Shown: positions 25,201-41,088, counted from the stretch's first letter. The stretch: DNA of 64,000 nucleotides from Trichuris trichiura (GCA_037903355.1 JBAJFE010000037.1:558001-622000); one strand, 5' to 3'. Notes: generated by a model not told the origin, from the letters alone. Numbers and translations are program-made.

Positions 25201-26032
25201 CGAACTTTCATGGAAAGAAAAGCAAGTGACAAGACGTCAGACAAAGATTAGCGAACAGCTGAACATCTCAGAATTGGCTACGGAAACGAACGAATTTCAG
25301 AAGCAGTGTACTCGTAAGTTCAAGAGCCACTTAGCCACTTTGAACAGGAAAACCGCAAAGTACGTAGCTGCAATATTTAAGTGGTATCCCGTATAAATGA
25401 AAAAGAATGGCTTTTAAAAAAGCTTTCGCGTTCTGCTTATGAAGATTGACTCTACTATTTGCATCCTCTACTTTTGGGCGCTTACTGATGGCTGTGAGAG
25501 AGAAACGTCAATTGCACGACAACTCAAGGATTGTTTCGGCTTGTTCCTACTGGCTTTTCATTTATTCACCCATTTATTTCTCTGCGAAGAGACTTATAAT
25601 TCTAATTTTCCCTCTAACAATTGAAATTATATGTTTCTTTGCCCTGACGACTTCATTGCATTGAAGCGTGAATTGCTTATATTGCGCTGAAAATAGGGTT
25701 GAAAATACACGTGAACTTTAAATTATGGACTATTTGGCGCAGTTGCAAGAGCATTAGCCTCTGCTGTTTTCAAAAAATTTCATTCAACTAAAGACGGTAT
25801 TTAAAAATAAAGACAGCGAAGCTTAAAGTACAAAATCCCTTCACTTTAAAACAACTAGCTCAACATTAGAACTATCAAAAAGTTAAACTTGCATACTACC
25901 TATTAATTCATTAGAGTGACTACGGCACAAATACGAGAAGAACTTTAGAAGAACAGCTTGTTCGGTCAAAGGTAAGGTTGACATACGAGCTGGAATTGGT
26001 TGAGCTTTCACTTGAAAGAAATTGTTAGAAGC
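22221..26032. other. Stretch without an identifiable gene
   Basis: No exon could be assigned with confidence. Weak candidates are an ATG frame of 51 codons at 23676-23831 (+), and about 30 open codons on the minus strand ending at a GTAAGT donor next to 24742. Neither matches a known family. An inverted repeat lies at 24399-24491. Confidence 0.45.
24399..24491. repeat. Imperfect inverted repeat, ~37-bp arms
   Basis: TTTCCAGACTG...CATCAGCATCAGAC (24399-24435) pairs with GTCTAATGCTGATGATAG...CAGTCTTGAAA (24451-24491), leaving a short loop. Arms contain indels. The CATCAGC core also occurs in the arms of the 17.7-kb fold-back, which may mean a distant family link or coincidence. Confidence 0.6.
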
Positions 26033-27355
26033 ATGGCAATGAAACGCCGTTCCAATTGGCTTGAATTAGTCGTGACTAAAAGGAGTTTCTTGAAGGTGTT
26101 TTGCCTGCTGCAGTTGACCCTTATTATGGACGTTCCTAATTGTGCATCGGCATGGAATCAGTTGAACATTTGTCCTTCTGAAATCAAAAACCCTGAATAC
26201 GACGGCTTCCGCTATAAAAATCTTAAAATTGCCAGAGCAGACGGAGAATTTTTTGGCAGAGTGGTAGTGCAGGACGTCTGCTACGTTATATTTCACAAAA
26301 GCGCATTGGACGGCTTTGTTATGCAGAAGGAAGGAAGCGATTCGGTGCTTATTTCAGAATTTTGCAACACAAAATTTCGATCATCTAGCGGAGGACAAAC
26401 GTCCATACTTAAAGCTGCCGATAGCAATGCAAAAAAATACATTTTCAACGAATGGGCCAAAAAGCACAATAACGACACTAATATATTTCTCTTTTACCAT
26501 GAAGGAGCGTTACAGGACAGGATAGAGAGCATGAATCCATATAAACAAGTCCTTTTCGGTCTGCCTTCGCAACGCTTTGGCAAAGTTGGCGTCGGAAAGA
26601 TAAGCTTTAAATTTGAGCTTATCTATTCGACGACGACAAAGTTCTTTGGAGAAACGCGATTCCAATCTGACACTATGGCATTTGGGTTTTATGACAGCCT
26701 ACCAACGGTGAACAGCGACTTACTTACAGAAAACGATTATTTAGAGCGCATAGCAAACGGTTCGTATAATCGTACACTTCCTTGGTGTCGTGATGTGATT
26801 GTTGATGCGAATAAAAAGAAGATAAGTCTTGCAGAGGACTTTTACACATGTGATACACAGCGAAAATGGGAATGGTTCACCTGCGCTTTCAAACCATACA
26901 ACCATTGTATTGATAAGCAAAAGCGACTATGCGGCTGGAAGCCGGATGTGTTGAAATGTACCGAGTATTCATACGATCGTATACAGGAGAGGGAAGAACC
27001 GTACGGTAAAGAGTGTAGCCCACGAGATTACGGAGAACCTTGCAGCCCGTGCAAAACTTGCGAAACAACTTTGTGGGAACCATGGCGAGCATGGACAGGC
27101 AGTTGCGGCAACGTGACCAGAAAAAGATATCGACCACCCGACGGAGAGTCTCATATAGATTGTAGCCTTGACGACACTGACTGTTGCCACATGACAGACT
27201 GGAAAACAGTACCCTGCCCAGTGGAATTGCTGCCCTGGGAGCAAAAAGAAAAAGTGGAAAATCCTATCGCCTACTTTTTGTTAATTCCGGCAACTTTCGC
27301 GTTAATACTTTGCGTAAGCACTCTTTACATGGTGTTTAAGTCACGAAAACCGAAG
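26033..27355 (+). CDS. Type I membrane protein with TSP1-like segment
   Basis: A single 1.3-kb exon encodes about 441 residues from ATG 26033; a TTG-initiated extension is not needed. Residues about 15-38 form a signal peptide (FLKVFCLLQLTLIM, then CASA). The ectodomain has many cysteines and N-glycosylation sites (NDT, NGS, NRT). Near residue 355 comes a thrombospondin type 1-like stretch (LWEPWRAWTGSCGNVTRKRY). One membrane span follows (AYFLLIPATFALILCVSTLY), then a basic tail KSRKPK. That tail meets a GTAAGC donor at 27356 in phase 0. A next exon at 27439-27525 (after CACATTAG) would add about 28 residues and a stop. Unspliced reading instead ends at 27451. The ectodomain matches no family I recognise and may be lineage-specific. 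Role is probably cell-surface adhesion or reception (inference). Confidence 0.8.
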
Positions 27356-27525
27356 GTAAGCATCTCATTGTTAAACAATCAACACATTAACGAAATCAAT
27401 AAGGTTTCCTATAAAGCATTTTTTATTTACCACATTAGAGATCTCGCGTAAGTCATTTTAAGCATGGGCACACTTCGTCAACTGCTAGAAAACACACGCA
27501 AGTAATGAAGAATCACCTGACATAG

Positions 27526-30500
27526 GTTTAGAAAACCAGCATAAACGATTAGGCAATCGGTCAGTCATAAAAACCTTAAGGTTAAACTTTCGTAGCTATA
27601 GGCAAATTGGAAACTAAAATTTTTTCGATGGCCGGAATACGAACGGCTTTGTCATGTTCCCCCGCAATATGAAAGCGACGAGTACTAATGATGAAATAAC
27701 TTGCACAAAAATGTTCAGAAAATGATAAATGCTTCATTTCCTTACAGAAGCTGTATTTTGATTTGGTATGATTAAGCGCATATAGCAACTCTTCCGCAAA
27801 ATATGTGCAGTGCCCTTAGAAATCATCGCCCTTTACGCAGCTGTTTTTTTTAGCTGATGAAGGAGTCGATTTTTTTGAAACCAGAGAAAAAGAAAATCGA
27901 TGGCGCCAAAAAAGTACAAAGTCAACCAGCGCGTCCATAGAAAGTTTCGATGGCTCGTTTAATTGTTGAAGCTTTGTTGTTTGATGAGAAAATTCTTAAT
28001 CCGTGTGAATTTTAGCATATTAAACATAATAAACGACTAAAACAGCCAAAACTACTACCACACTGGGGATTAAACGTGCGCGTTCGCAAAATGTTCGAGC
28101 ATATGCAATTGGCAGCTAAATCATATTTTCAAACTAGCGAGTTAAAGTTAGTTTTGCTATTTGCGCATATATATACATACATTGCTAATCCATTTGGAAG
28201 CTAAACAGTTTAATGTAAGCGTAGGAACAGTGTGAGTCAAAGATTCCTGATTTACGTCTGTTAATGGCATCGCAAACTACTTTTCATGTTACTGGCATAT
28301 TAATGTGTTATCCCAAGTCTGAACATCACTATGCAAATGGATTCAGTTGCACAACCGAAACCGAAACCATTATTATACACTAACAATGGTTTCCCTGGAT
28401 TTGAAAATAGTGTAGAACTTCGATTATCAGAACTATATTTGAGGTGGGTTAATTCAGACGACTTATGCATAAAGTTATTTATCTTTTTGTCTTAGCTTTA
28501 CTCTTTGAGCTAAACAACAATTACATGACAGTCTGGTACCAATGAAGCAATGTGATGTGAACAGAAATGACGCCTATTTTTAAGCATATGCCATATTTGT
28601 TTGAATGGGCCTAAGGATTTCTTAGCTGCTATTAACAGATTATACTACTTTCTAACGTGGACTGATAACTGAACTTAACGTAAGTTGGGTTTTAGTGCTT
28701 TTTAGACTCAATCGAAGCAACTTAATATACTACGTTATAGTTGAAGCTTTGAAAAAATCGATTTCCCAAAGAACATTATATCCAAAAGAATAAGATCGAA
28801 TAGAACAGAGTAGTAAACAAAGTTTGCAGCTAGTTGATCAACAAAAATTACATGACCACCACACTGACTATGGTGACGGAGCGCCTTTAAACTATGTATA
28901 TCATTTTCAAAGATTTCCCACGCACTTAACCCGTCGAATCATTGTTAGGGAACTTGCTTGGGTTCCTTATGGCTACATTTTAAAAAAAGGGAAAATTATG
29001 AAGTTACCAGATACTCAGTTCTTAAGTACTTAAGCCCATCTCATGCTTAACGTAGGAGAAATAGGGTAAAATAAAACAAACCTTATGACTGCTGTTCAGC
29101 CGTACATTGCTATAAGCTTAAGCGAACGACGAAGCACGCATATCGCAAAGAGCCAGCCAATATCAAAACGCATCAGTCATTATCTCGTCTGCTTGTCAGA
29201 CGCTGTCTACAAAATGTTTCTTTTCGTCCTGATTGGCAAAAGGTTAGACTTTATAACATTTGAACTATGGATTTTCAAAAGGGACGAGCAGGTGCTACTA
29301 AGCTATGAACATCTGCTCTAGCTGCTGCTCATTATCTTAGCTACAAGAAGCATACTGTAGGGGTCGACCTAGAAAGCACTAGTTATCATCGTCTCACTAA
29401 TAATAGCATAATGATAACAATGTGTAGCTGAAACTAAGCACTGACGATGTAGTCGGCATACATTGCTACAGGTTAGCACTAGAATGTGACTTGCTTGAAC
29501 GAGCTCGCGATTTGCCTGAGTGCCTTTAGATTAGGTTTAGCAGCCTTGGTCACACTTCAAAAATTAACCTAATGTGCGAATAGTGCAGTTCAGCCTAAAT
29601 TAAAACACGTAAAGATAAAAATGTCTCGCAGCACTCTAAGCTGAGATTTAACTTCAAACATTAAACTTTTTGCTCCAGGTCAGGTTTGCAAGAGTAACTG
29701 TACAGGGATACGTAGTTCTGGAACCTCTATCGGGGCTACTTAAGCTGTTAAAATCTACGAATGATACAAAGCTAATTATCTTAGCTCTTCTAATGCATTG
29801 TTTGTAGGGAATCTTTGAACTGGCATACCCTCTTTTATAAATAGAATCATAGCTGGATGGTTTAATACAAGCAGATTATCACTGTTTCCACATCGCAAGA
29901 TCACCGTCATAAAGTCGATGACAGGCGTGTGCTCAGAGAAATAGAAGTGTTTAGTCATTGCAGGCTAAGGCTAGTGAGTTAGGCTATCGATAAAAGTATT
30001 TTATACAGAGGTTGGCTTTCTTGCGTCATACTTTAAAAGTTTAAGACAATGGTAAAGGAAAGAAAATTTGAGAACGAGAGATAACTTACCGGGCTATAAA
30101 TTTACAAACGAACAACCGACGCCAAATTCAATCGAGAACATGACGATTTCATATGCGCAGGTTGTAACTACCGTCAGAAAACTTGAGACAATCATAAACA
30201 GTCGTTGTTCCGTGTTTTCGTTACTTTATGCAAAATAAATTGCGTCAAAAATTTTAAGTTTGCTTTCATTATCAAATAAGCGTAGTGATAACTGCAGGTA
30301 ATTATTGTAGAAAAGTTATTCAAAATCACTCTGGTCGCTCGGAGAAACCATTAAAATTAAATGCCCATCTTGGTTAAACAACGTTTTGCCACTCTACGCT
30401 GCAAATTTTGTTTTAAAAAATGAACAGCGTACTTCAAGTGTGCGAAACAATGGCCACCGAATAAAACCTAATGACTACTATAGGCGTACTGTAGTACTGT

Positions 30501-30650
30501 TCGAAGAAATTTGAAATTGTAAGTTGTACTTGCGGCTTTGCTAGTGTGTTTGTGATTTGTATTATTTTCCTAGCAGGTTTCGTTTTGTTTGGGCAATTAC
30601 GTACGAGTTTGTGCTTCGTAGGGTCGGGGCTAACTACTTCCCTCAGCAGA
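27526..30650. other. Stretch without an identifiable gene
   Basis: No assignable exon was found in this 3.1-kb AT-rich interval. A 56-codon ATG frame at 28331 on + (starts MQMDSVAQPKPKP) and frames at 28824-29033 and 29085-29321 have no recognised domain. An acceptor-like TTTTCCTAG at about 30566-30574, upstream of the WRAP53 start, may be a 5' UTR or trans-splice site. Confidence 0.45.
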
Positions 30651-32939
30651 ATGCCGCATACGAAAAGAAAGAAGGCCCGCTTGCTAACTCCTATTTCATG
30701 CGTATTGAAAGATGCGTTAGCTTCTTCAGCGACAATTTGCGGCAATGCAAAGGCGCTTGTGCAGCAGGTTGAGCAAACGGTCGTTCCTGAACCCTGCGTA
30801 GCGCGTGCAAGATCAGTTCAGGATTTGGTTGAATCCGATGGGACATCTCCTGACACAGAAGAGCAAACTGCGCCTGCCGTGACCGGTAGTCAACCGTACG
30901 TTGGTTCCGTTAGTTTTATTTTAAATCAGCTGAAGACGGAAAGCGTGAAATTTGGGCATGATGAACCCATCTCACCTGTTTCAAATGTGCTTCCAATGGA
31001 AAACGCGTCCGGCCCCAAAGAAGAAACTGTCAGCACAGCTTTCACGACGACTTTGACTACCAGGAGAGTTCCTACAAATTCCATTAGTTTTTTGCTAAGT
31101 CAGCTTAAGGAGGGACTACAAAAGGTTGAAAGCAGCTCTGTTATTGAAACCCAAGTTTCCGGCTCTGCCTTTTCTACGTAAGTTTGATATGATGTTTTGG
31201 TGTGTAGAGATGCTTTTTCAGTAGTCGAGAATATCCGGAGAGTGTCGCTGTTAGTGAAGAGCTATCTGTGGCATTAGCAGATTCATCAGAAGCGGTAAGG
31301 TTTCCTGTCAATAATTGGAAGCTCATTGGCACATTGCAGCTCCGCGTACACAAGAAACAGGATAACCAATTAGAAGAAGAGTTGTAAGTTTACTTGAATT
31401 TCTATGTATGCATTTTTGAAAAAAAAACAGAATGCGCTAATTGCCTGCATGTCCAACTTTAAATTCAAATAAGTGTTTTTGCATAGTAGGCTAGTGAAGG
31501 ACTACAACTGGCCACCAAAGTTGTTGCAGTCAATTGAACTAGAATTCCATGCTGCAGTACCTCTGTTTAACAATTTCCTAAAGATGTGCAAATGGTAAAG
31601 TGCATTATTCTTTCGAGTGTTCCAAGCTTTTTGATCCTATCATTTGGAGGTCGGCGGACGGTAGTAACTTGATTACTGCCTCCGAAGATCGCAGAGTTCG
31701 CCTTTTCCGATTAGTTGAAAAGAGAAAAAGCAAATACTCTCTTTGCTTAAATTGTCGACTACCGATCAGCGATTGTATCTATGATTTCTGCTGGTCACCA
31801 TCCGCTCCCGTGTTTGCTGTTGCCAGCCGAAACTGCCCAGTAAACGTATACGACAAAAATGGAGAAAAAATTTCTCACTACACTCCTATCAATTGCAAGG
31901 TGACGATTCACGTGCAAAAAGATTAATATACTGTTGCTTATGCAAATCAGGACGAGATGTCCCGTGCCATAAGCGTTGCCATTGACAATGTTGGCAGTTG
32001 TCTGTACGCTGGATGCAATAAGTTTGTTTACCAATTTGACATGTCTCGGCCAGGTCGTCAAACGTCGATTATTCCAACATGGCGTCAGTAGAAGTTACCT
32101 TCATTTTGAATGAGCCAATAAGAAACGTACATGTTGCAGAGAAACGTGCTGCCAGTCAGCCGGGTATCATATCCTGTTTCGCCTTCCAGAAACCTAGTAC
32201 TTCCTCCTTTTTCGCCGGCAGCTATAGCGGATGGGGTAATATAGTATGATATTTAAAAAAAACAATATAGGAGACTATTTTTAACTTTCGCTTAAGTAGC
32301 GCTTTACGACAACCGTATGGCTGGTTCCTGTATGCTGTTCGAAACAAACAGAAATGGCATTACCCAAATAGCAACAACAACCTGCGGGCGCTACTTGTTC
32401 ACCGGTGGTCGTATGGTGAGCAATGAGTCAAATATTTCACACGGATGTAAGAACAATTGACAGGATGATTCCATATTCTGTTGGGATGTTCGCGTAATGC
32501 CAAAGCTCGTGTGCGCACTTCGACGTCCAGCCAGGACCCAACAACGCATATCCTTTGAATGGACCAGGTAACAAAGTAAGTGTTAACTTTCTTATCGAAC
32601 ATTTTTACAGAGGCATTCTCGTATCCGGTACCTCCGATGGTTCCGTGTACTTATGGACTGAACCGTACTTACATTCCGGCACGTTGGAACCCATTTCAGA
32701 AACCTGCGTCAGCAAATCGGCAATCAATGGTGTCAGGTCAGCAGTGCTCCCATTGTATAGCAGTCAATTTAGGCTTCACTGTTGCAACTTGTAGCTTAAA
32801 CTTAGATTACTCACTGTTAGCAACGAGCAGTGGCGAAAGAATGTCATTACGCCTCGTAGACGATATGTTGGAAAAAGAGGCAATGGTCATATTGAAGCAC
32901 GGGGAATCGGACAATGCCTTGAAGCTTTGGTCAGTTTAA
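30651..32939 (+). CDS. WRAP53: WRAP53/TCAB1 WD-repeat protein
   Basis: WD40 protein that binds CAB-box scaRNAs and telomerase RNA and directs them to Cajal bodies in other animals. CDS join(30651..31177,31222..31294,31340..31383,31487..31594,31650..31899,31951..32083,32140..32235,32300..32415,32464..32567,32611..32736,32795..32939), 573 residues. All phases agree and introns are 43-103 nt. Diagnostic stretches match the animal family: [89 protein letters not shown] and a C-terminal ALKLWSV. The first ~200 residues are Ser/Thr/Glu-rich and divergent, as in other family members. The 45-nt intron at 31295-31339 is a multiple of three and open, so it could be retained. An upstream in-frame TTG start is not supported. 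The gene faces malic enzyme tail to tail, with 297 bp between stops. Confidence 0.92.
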
Positions 32940-33236
32940 AAATATTGTTCCACAAAGACGCTTCCATTCAACCACAAATACCTGAGGGCGTCTTCTTCGT
33001 TGCTGAAGTCTGCGTCGACTGGATGACATTTAAAAAGTAAAAAACCTTTGTAACCGTTTTTACTAACGTTGGCAACGACGCATACCGGTTGAAATGACAA
33101 GAAGTATAATGTACCTTAGGTACGTGTTTAACAAAGCGTATTTCAGGTAACCAAGCCGACTGGTTAAAGATAACGCGTAAACTAACAAAAGAAATGGCGA
33201 AAAATACTGGTAACGACAGTTAACAGTAAGTGGACT

Positions 33237-36416
<3,180 letters not shown>

Positions 36417-36585
36417 GGTACTTTTGAAAGTGGGTTATAGGCTAAATAGGCAGCTGGTAAGTCAAATGGTCACTCATATTACACCTGAGCGGTAGACAAC
36501 CAATTGCAATCTCTATTTTAGAATTCCCCGTCCAATCAACTGCATAAGGAGCGATTAAGATTGCAGCGGCGATGAAGGGCTTCCA

Positions 36586-36729
36586 ATGGACGGGAAAAGC
36601 GCGAACCCTTCATGCCATGCAGATGATTACTTAAATGCATACACAAGACGCGGTGCAATTGATCATTTTAGACGGAATAGGAGACAACGGCTGCGCCGTC
36701 TCGGCAAAGTTCCCGCGGAAGACAGCAAG
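36586..36729 (+). CDS. Possible first exon of an unknown gene
   Basis: An ATG at 36586 opens 48 codons that end precisely at an AAG|GTAAGT donor (36730), phase 0. The product is basic at its end (RRNRRQRLRRLGKVPAEDSK) and unknown to me. The frame is also open upstream to a TTGCAG acceptor near 36567. A second open stretch after 36757 (NWVSEDEKMALYKS) looks coding, but no acceptor joins it in frame. It lies 170 bp upstream of the malic enzyme start and is divergently oriented, so a shared promoter region is possible. Confidence 0.25.
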
Positions 36730-37384
36730 GTAAGTGCATAAGGTCTCTTACATCAAAACTGGGTGTCTGAAGACGAGAAAATGGCTCTTTACAAGTCAAC
36801 ACGTAACAAATGGCACAAAACCAACGGCGCAAAGGATCATGAGGACTACGCGCAGGGAAAAAAAATGCATCGAGTAAATTCCTCCTGACTGATGAGGCTA
36901 CGTACGCTAGCTGGCGTTAACGTGAGCAATGAGTTACGTGTGCTCACGGTAACTCAGCAAATCATCACACTACCGCAAGCAGTAGCGACATGGGTGACAA
37001 ATGACAGTAAAGAACTGGGTGACAAAACAGGGAACAATGCTACAGTACTAAATGCGCTCAAGTTGTAGTCGAGTGTATTTTAAGAGCAATTGATTAGGAG
37101 GCTGCGAAAGCAAAAACGGCTTATTAAATAATTTTTACAGTGTACAAACGTTAAGGTGCTTTGCGAACGTTGGCGTAACGCGGTGCTAACTGAATAAATA
37201 GGTTCTTTGGAACTGCACGGAAAAATAAATGTATAATAGTCAGAGCAACTTTACGAGAGCATCGATGACAAGTGCGCTTTAGATGGAAATTTTGGAATGT
37301 ATCGGGAGGAAAATTCTTGGAGTGCTAACAGTTGCTACTTGAAAATCATTTTGGTTAAGAAATTGTCAATTTCTCCAACTCAGT

Positions 37385-37573
37385 GTTGGGCGAACAAGAT
37401 GCGGCGGAGGGGACGCTTCCTACACCCAACCAATAGAATACGATGAAATTTTATTGTCCGTCAAAAAAGTACCGATTTGCAAAGAAGGGAATCAGCGTCG
37501 TAACTTCAAATTCTACCACTGCAAACGCTGCACGACAGCAGCTCCTGTCCATGTTGGAAGTTTACAAATACAG
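37385..37573 (+). CDS. Candidate Cys-containing exon, unknown gene
   Basis: After an acceptor CAACTCAG (ending at 37383) a frame of 63 codons runs to TAG at 37574. The product contains ICKEGNQRRNFKFYHCKRC, a Cys-x(12)-Cys-x(2)-Cys spacing with aromatic residues just before the second Cys, loosely like a FLYWCH-type zinc finger seen in MULE-related genes. No start codon or partner exon was found. It could be part of a decayed transposase or a chance frame. Confidence 0.25.
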
Positions 37574-39105
37574 TAGAACCTAAGTTTTGGTTAGGCAACC
37601 ATCATGCGTTTTGCTAAAGCTGATTTCGAATTTTGGCCCATCCGTTTTGGAGGAAGACTACTGGCTGTCAACGTTCGATATTTGTTCATTTGCAAATGGG
37701 AGACTGAATTTGTTTTGCTACAGAAGATCAAAAAGAGCAAAACTGATCAACATTGTTCAGGTGTAAAATTTTAGCAATTGTTGGCGTCACTGCACAATGT
37801 TTCAAAGCCAGCCTTGCAGCCTGCATAAATTAAGCTGCTCTGAACTTGAGCACTTCAGAATCAAAATGTATCTTTACAGTAAACTTGCCAGTTTTGGCCA
37901 TTAAACAATTTGAGAAAAAGATGAATTTGGGCTGAAGGTGCTGTGAGAACTGTGAACCCAAGATAAAGGGCTGTCAGAAGGGTATGATAAAACCTACTGA
38001 TATTTGCTCTACGGTACTGCTGTTCCGTCATACCATCCAAAGGCAAGCAATCATACAAAAGCTAACTCTATTGAAGAATGTGGTTTCCTACTACCGCATT
38101 TGCGTAATAACTAAGTTGTTATTTCGTTGAACTGTAGGCCATTACATCCCTTTAATTTCAATGGCATTTGTCCGTACAAAATACACACGGTTTTCAAGTA
38201 CCACTTGTCGAACGGATGGATTATTCAGAAGAGAAACATCGTGAACGTAAAGATAAAAGCTCGCGCATTACTTACCACGTACAACGAAACTGTCCTACCA
38301 GCTTCTTTATAAACAAGTGAGACACACACGGACATGTATTACTTTTATACAGTCGAGACTACTTCGCAGCTGCTTTACGCATCGAAGAAATGTATGTCAG
38401 CCTTTTAGACGTCAAAATTTAACCAGATTGCCAAAATCGCCTAAAGTGATTGACGCGTCTTGCGTGACTCCCATTAGGCTGAATTAAGCAGTTTCTGTTG
38501 TGATTCTGCTTCGAGCTATTTAAGGGACTGGTTTTTAAACTTATGGCGACAAAATGTTTTTACTCAGTTGCATTTAAAAACAAAGGAATTGACTAGGAAA
38601 ATGCAACGAGTTATATCTCCGTGGTTTTAATCAGTTAAACCTTCTTCCACTTAAGCTTCGGCGAACTTGATTTCGGTTCTTACTGTATTGCGACAGCTGT
38701 ATTTCACCTTCATACTGGAACATTGTCAAACCGTAATATCGGTGACGAAAGAAAATTTACGCAGTATATTCAGATTGTTACACGGAAAGGCAAAACGCAG
38801 CAACCATTTTATTTTTGCTTTCTAACGATTGGAAATGGAAACAATAACTATAATAGCAATTACCTGATGAAATAGACACTTACAATTAATTCGAAACCAC
38901 TGCTGCCGTCGCTAGATGTTTTGAAGCTGGACGCGCAACTCAGAACAGAAAGAGAATAGCAGCGATCACATTGTCTGTTAACCTATGGTTCCAGCGCTCT
39001 AATGACCGACTGACACTGTTAATGACCAAATACAGACAGGTCATTCGAACGCATGCGAAAGTCGGGCTTTAAATTTTGCTGCATTCTTGCACATAATAAA
39101 TAATG

Positions 39106-39135
39106 CTTAGACACTATACGCGTATAGTGTCTAAG
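39106..39135. promoter_or_regulatory. Perfect 30-bp palindrome
   Basis: CTTAGACACTATACG is followed directly by its exact reverse complement (15 + 15, no spacer). Chance of such a perfect palindrome in 64 kb is very low. It lies about 470 bp upstream of the thrombospondin-repeat gene start, so it may be a protein-binding site, a replication or recombination scar, or the tip of an old inverted repeat. Function is unknown. Confidence 0.6.
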
Positions 39136-39606
39136 AAAAGCAATTAAAGGTTGGCGGAGCATGAAAATCTTGTCATCCTACAATCGATCACTTCAACATG
39201 GAAATTATCGAATATTCGAACGCAATAATAATGTTGCTGAAATGAGATGCAAGATGTCGCCACTACTCCATTACCTTATGTCGACTTTTCACCATATTCA
39301 ATTATCGGTACGGGAAATGGACAATAATCCATAAAAAATTCTCACTTAAGCTAAGAGATGCCGCAGGATCGGCAAAGTTAAATTAATTGCAACATGAAGA
39401 CATTTGCGAGCGAGAAATTGCACCGCCAATGTGAAACGGTCAAGTTCAATGGGACATCGACAATTGCAACCGGTCAACATCTGACACCTGCGCAACATTC
39501 AAAAACTTTCAATGCTCGATGCGACCAATTTGCCAAGTTGTAGTTCATCTGCGCGTACTGCTCATTGTTGCACCTTTCCTATAGGCAACAGGACAACAAC
39601 GGCGCA

Positions 39607-41088
39607 ATGTCCTTTTCGAGACATGAATCGGCAATCGCATGGTCCATCTCCATTGCGGCGCTACTGGTGGTCAGTCAAGGCATTTTGCCACCAAATAAAG
39701 GTCGGTGAATAAGTTCTATTTTTCCAACTCATCTTAAGTCAATGCTGATGTTCAAGAATTCGAACCGCTTGAGAAGACTACACACGATGCGGACAAGCAG
39801 AAAGTTCACAATGCAAACGACATCATACCAAATACGGGGGACGTAGAAAATACGCAACATCAAATTGCACTGAACGACCACAGATTTAACTTCAACCGAA
39901 TCGTGGAATTGACTAAGCCAAAGACGTTGGCTCAATCGAGTAGCCCATTCAATGGTAAGTTATTTGCATCAACCGCTATTCCACCATTACATTCATCTTA
40001 ACGCAGTATACACTTCCATATGGACTACATGGTCTCATTGGAGTCTTTGTTACAATAATCAGCAAATGCGTGTACGCGCCTGTAGTGCCATTCGTGGTCA
40101 TCATTGCCCTGGAGAAAATATCCAATCGAAATCATGCCGCAAACCGGTTTGGCAACGTGACCTTCGCAGGCGTTCAGTGATATTGCAAAATTTTAGATAG
40201 GCCTCTTCCAAGTTTCAAAAAATGTCGTGACTCTCACTCGACCTAACGTTAACCATATGGGCGCTACTAATGGTTTGAAGGAGAATGCCTCACATCGGTT
40301 GTCACATACTGTAGAACAGCGGCAACCGACAACTACTGTGATGCGTAAGTAACTTATTCGACTTGGATATTTAGGCTTTAAATTAAGCTGATTAAAGGTA
40401 AAGGCATGGAAGACAAGCTTACCACTATTGCAGCGGTAATAAAGCCTCCAGCAAGAGGCTTCCGTCGGTTGGATGCCGTCGAGAGTCAAGCGTTACCGCC
40501 ATCGGCTACAATAGGCCCCCCGTCTGCTATTCCTCCAAATTGGCCTACATCTCAAGGAACACTTCCTCCATCAATAACACCGCCAAATATAAAACAATTC
40601 GAAAAAATAGCGAAGCCACCAACACTGGATAGGACAACCATTGCGTCTCCAACACACACAAAGCTTGGGTCACATGATTCGCTCGTGTTGGTTCACCAGA
40701 AATGAGTGCAGTACCAAAATCCAAGCAGCCACAAATTGAAAACATCACTCAGGCTGTCCCGCAGAGTTCTGAATCTTTTGCAATCGTAGCGAAGAACCAT
40801 AGTGTACCAAAACGAAGGAAATTCTTTCCGGAAGTTAAACTAACTCAAATGGCTCATTCAACACAAGGCAATAATGACTTGCGCGTCCATCAAGCATCTT
40901 GGTCATCATGGAGCGCATGGAGCAGTTGTATGTGCAAACGCAGAAGCCGAACCCGAACCTGCAAATACCCTGTCGATGCACCCTTGATTACAGGATGCCC
41001 TGGCGAATCGTACCAGATTATCATCTGCGAAGGATCCGAAAACCCCGAGTTGGAAAAGAATTGCATTAAAAGGGCAAAGATGAACTAA
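39607..41088 (+). CDS. Secreted protein with two TSP1 repeats
   Basis: Probable CDS join(39607..39700,39739..39954,40007..40156,40201..40344,40398..40684,40729..41088), about 416 residues. Exon 1 encodes a signal peptide (SIAALLVVSQG). Two thrombospondin type 1 repeats follow: WTTWSHWSLC with MRVRAC and CPGEN (exon 3), and WSSWSAWSSCMC with SRTRTC and CPGES (exon 6). They are separated by about 200 residues rich in Pro, Ser and Thr. No membrane span is seen, so the protein is probably extracellular matrix or a secreted ligand. Introns 1-5 are 38-53 nt. The last intron must lie in 40671-40728, where the frame changes. The given boundaries (phase 0, 44 nt) are one of several that fit. The stop is TAA at 41086-41088. 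Confidence 0.78.

Larger units (their letters stand above)
36730..39606. other. Stretch with weak exon candidates only
   Basis: Apart from the two candidate exons (36586-36729 and 37385-37573) and the 30-bp palindrome at 39106, I see no gene here. Minus-strand frames such as 37861-38058 start with TTG and have no domain. Confidence 0.45.

Noticed and set aside
36757..36886. Cytochrome c oxidase subunit IV exon (WVSEDEKMALYKS)
   Set aside because: Only a few residues resemble the family, no in-frame acceptor exists, and the rest does not align.
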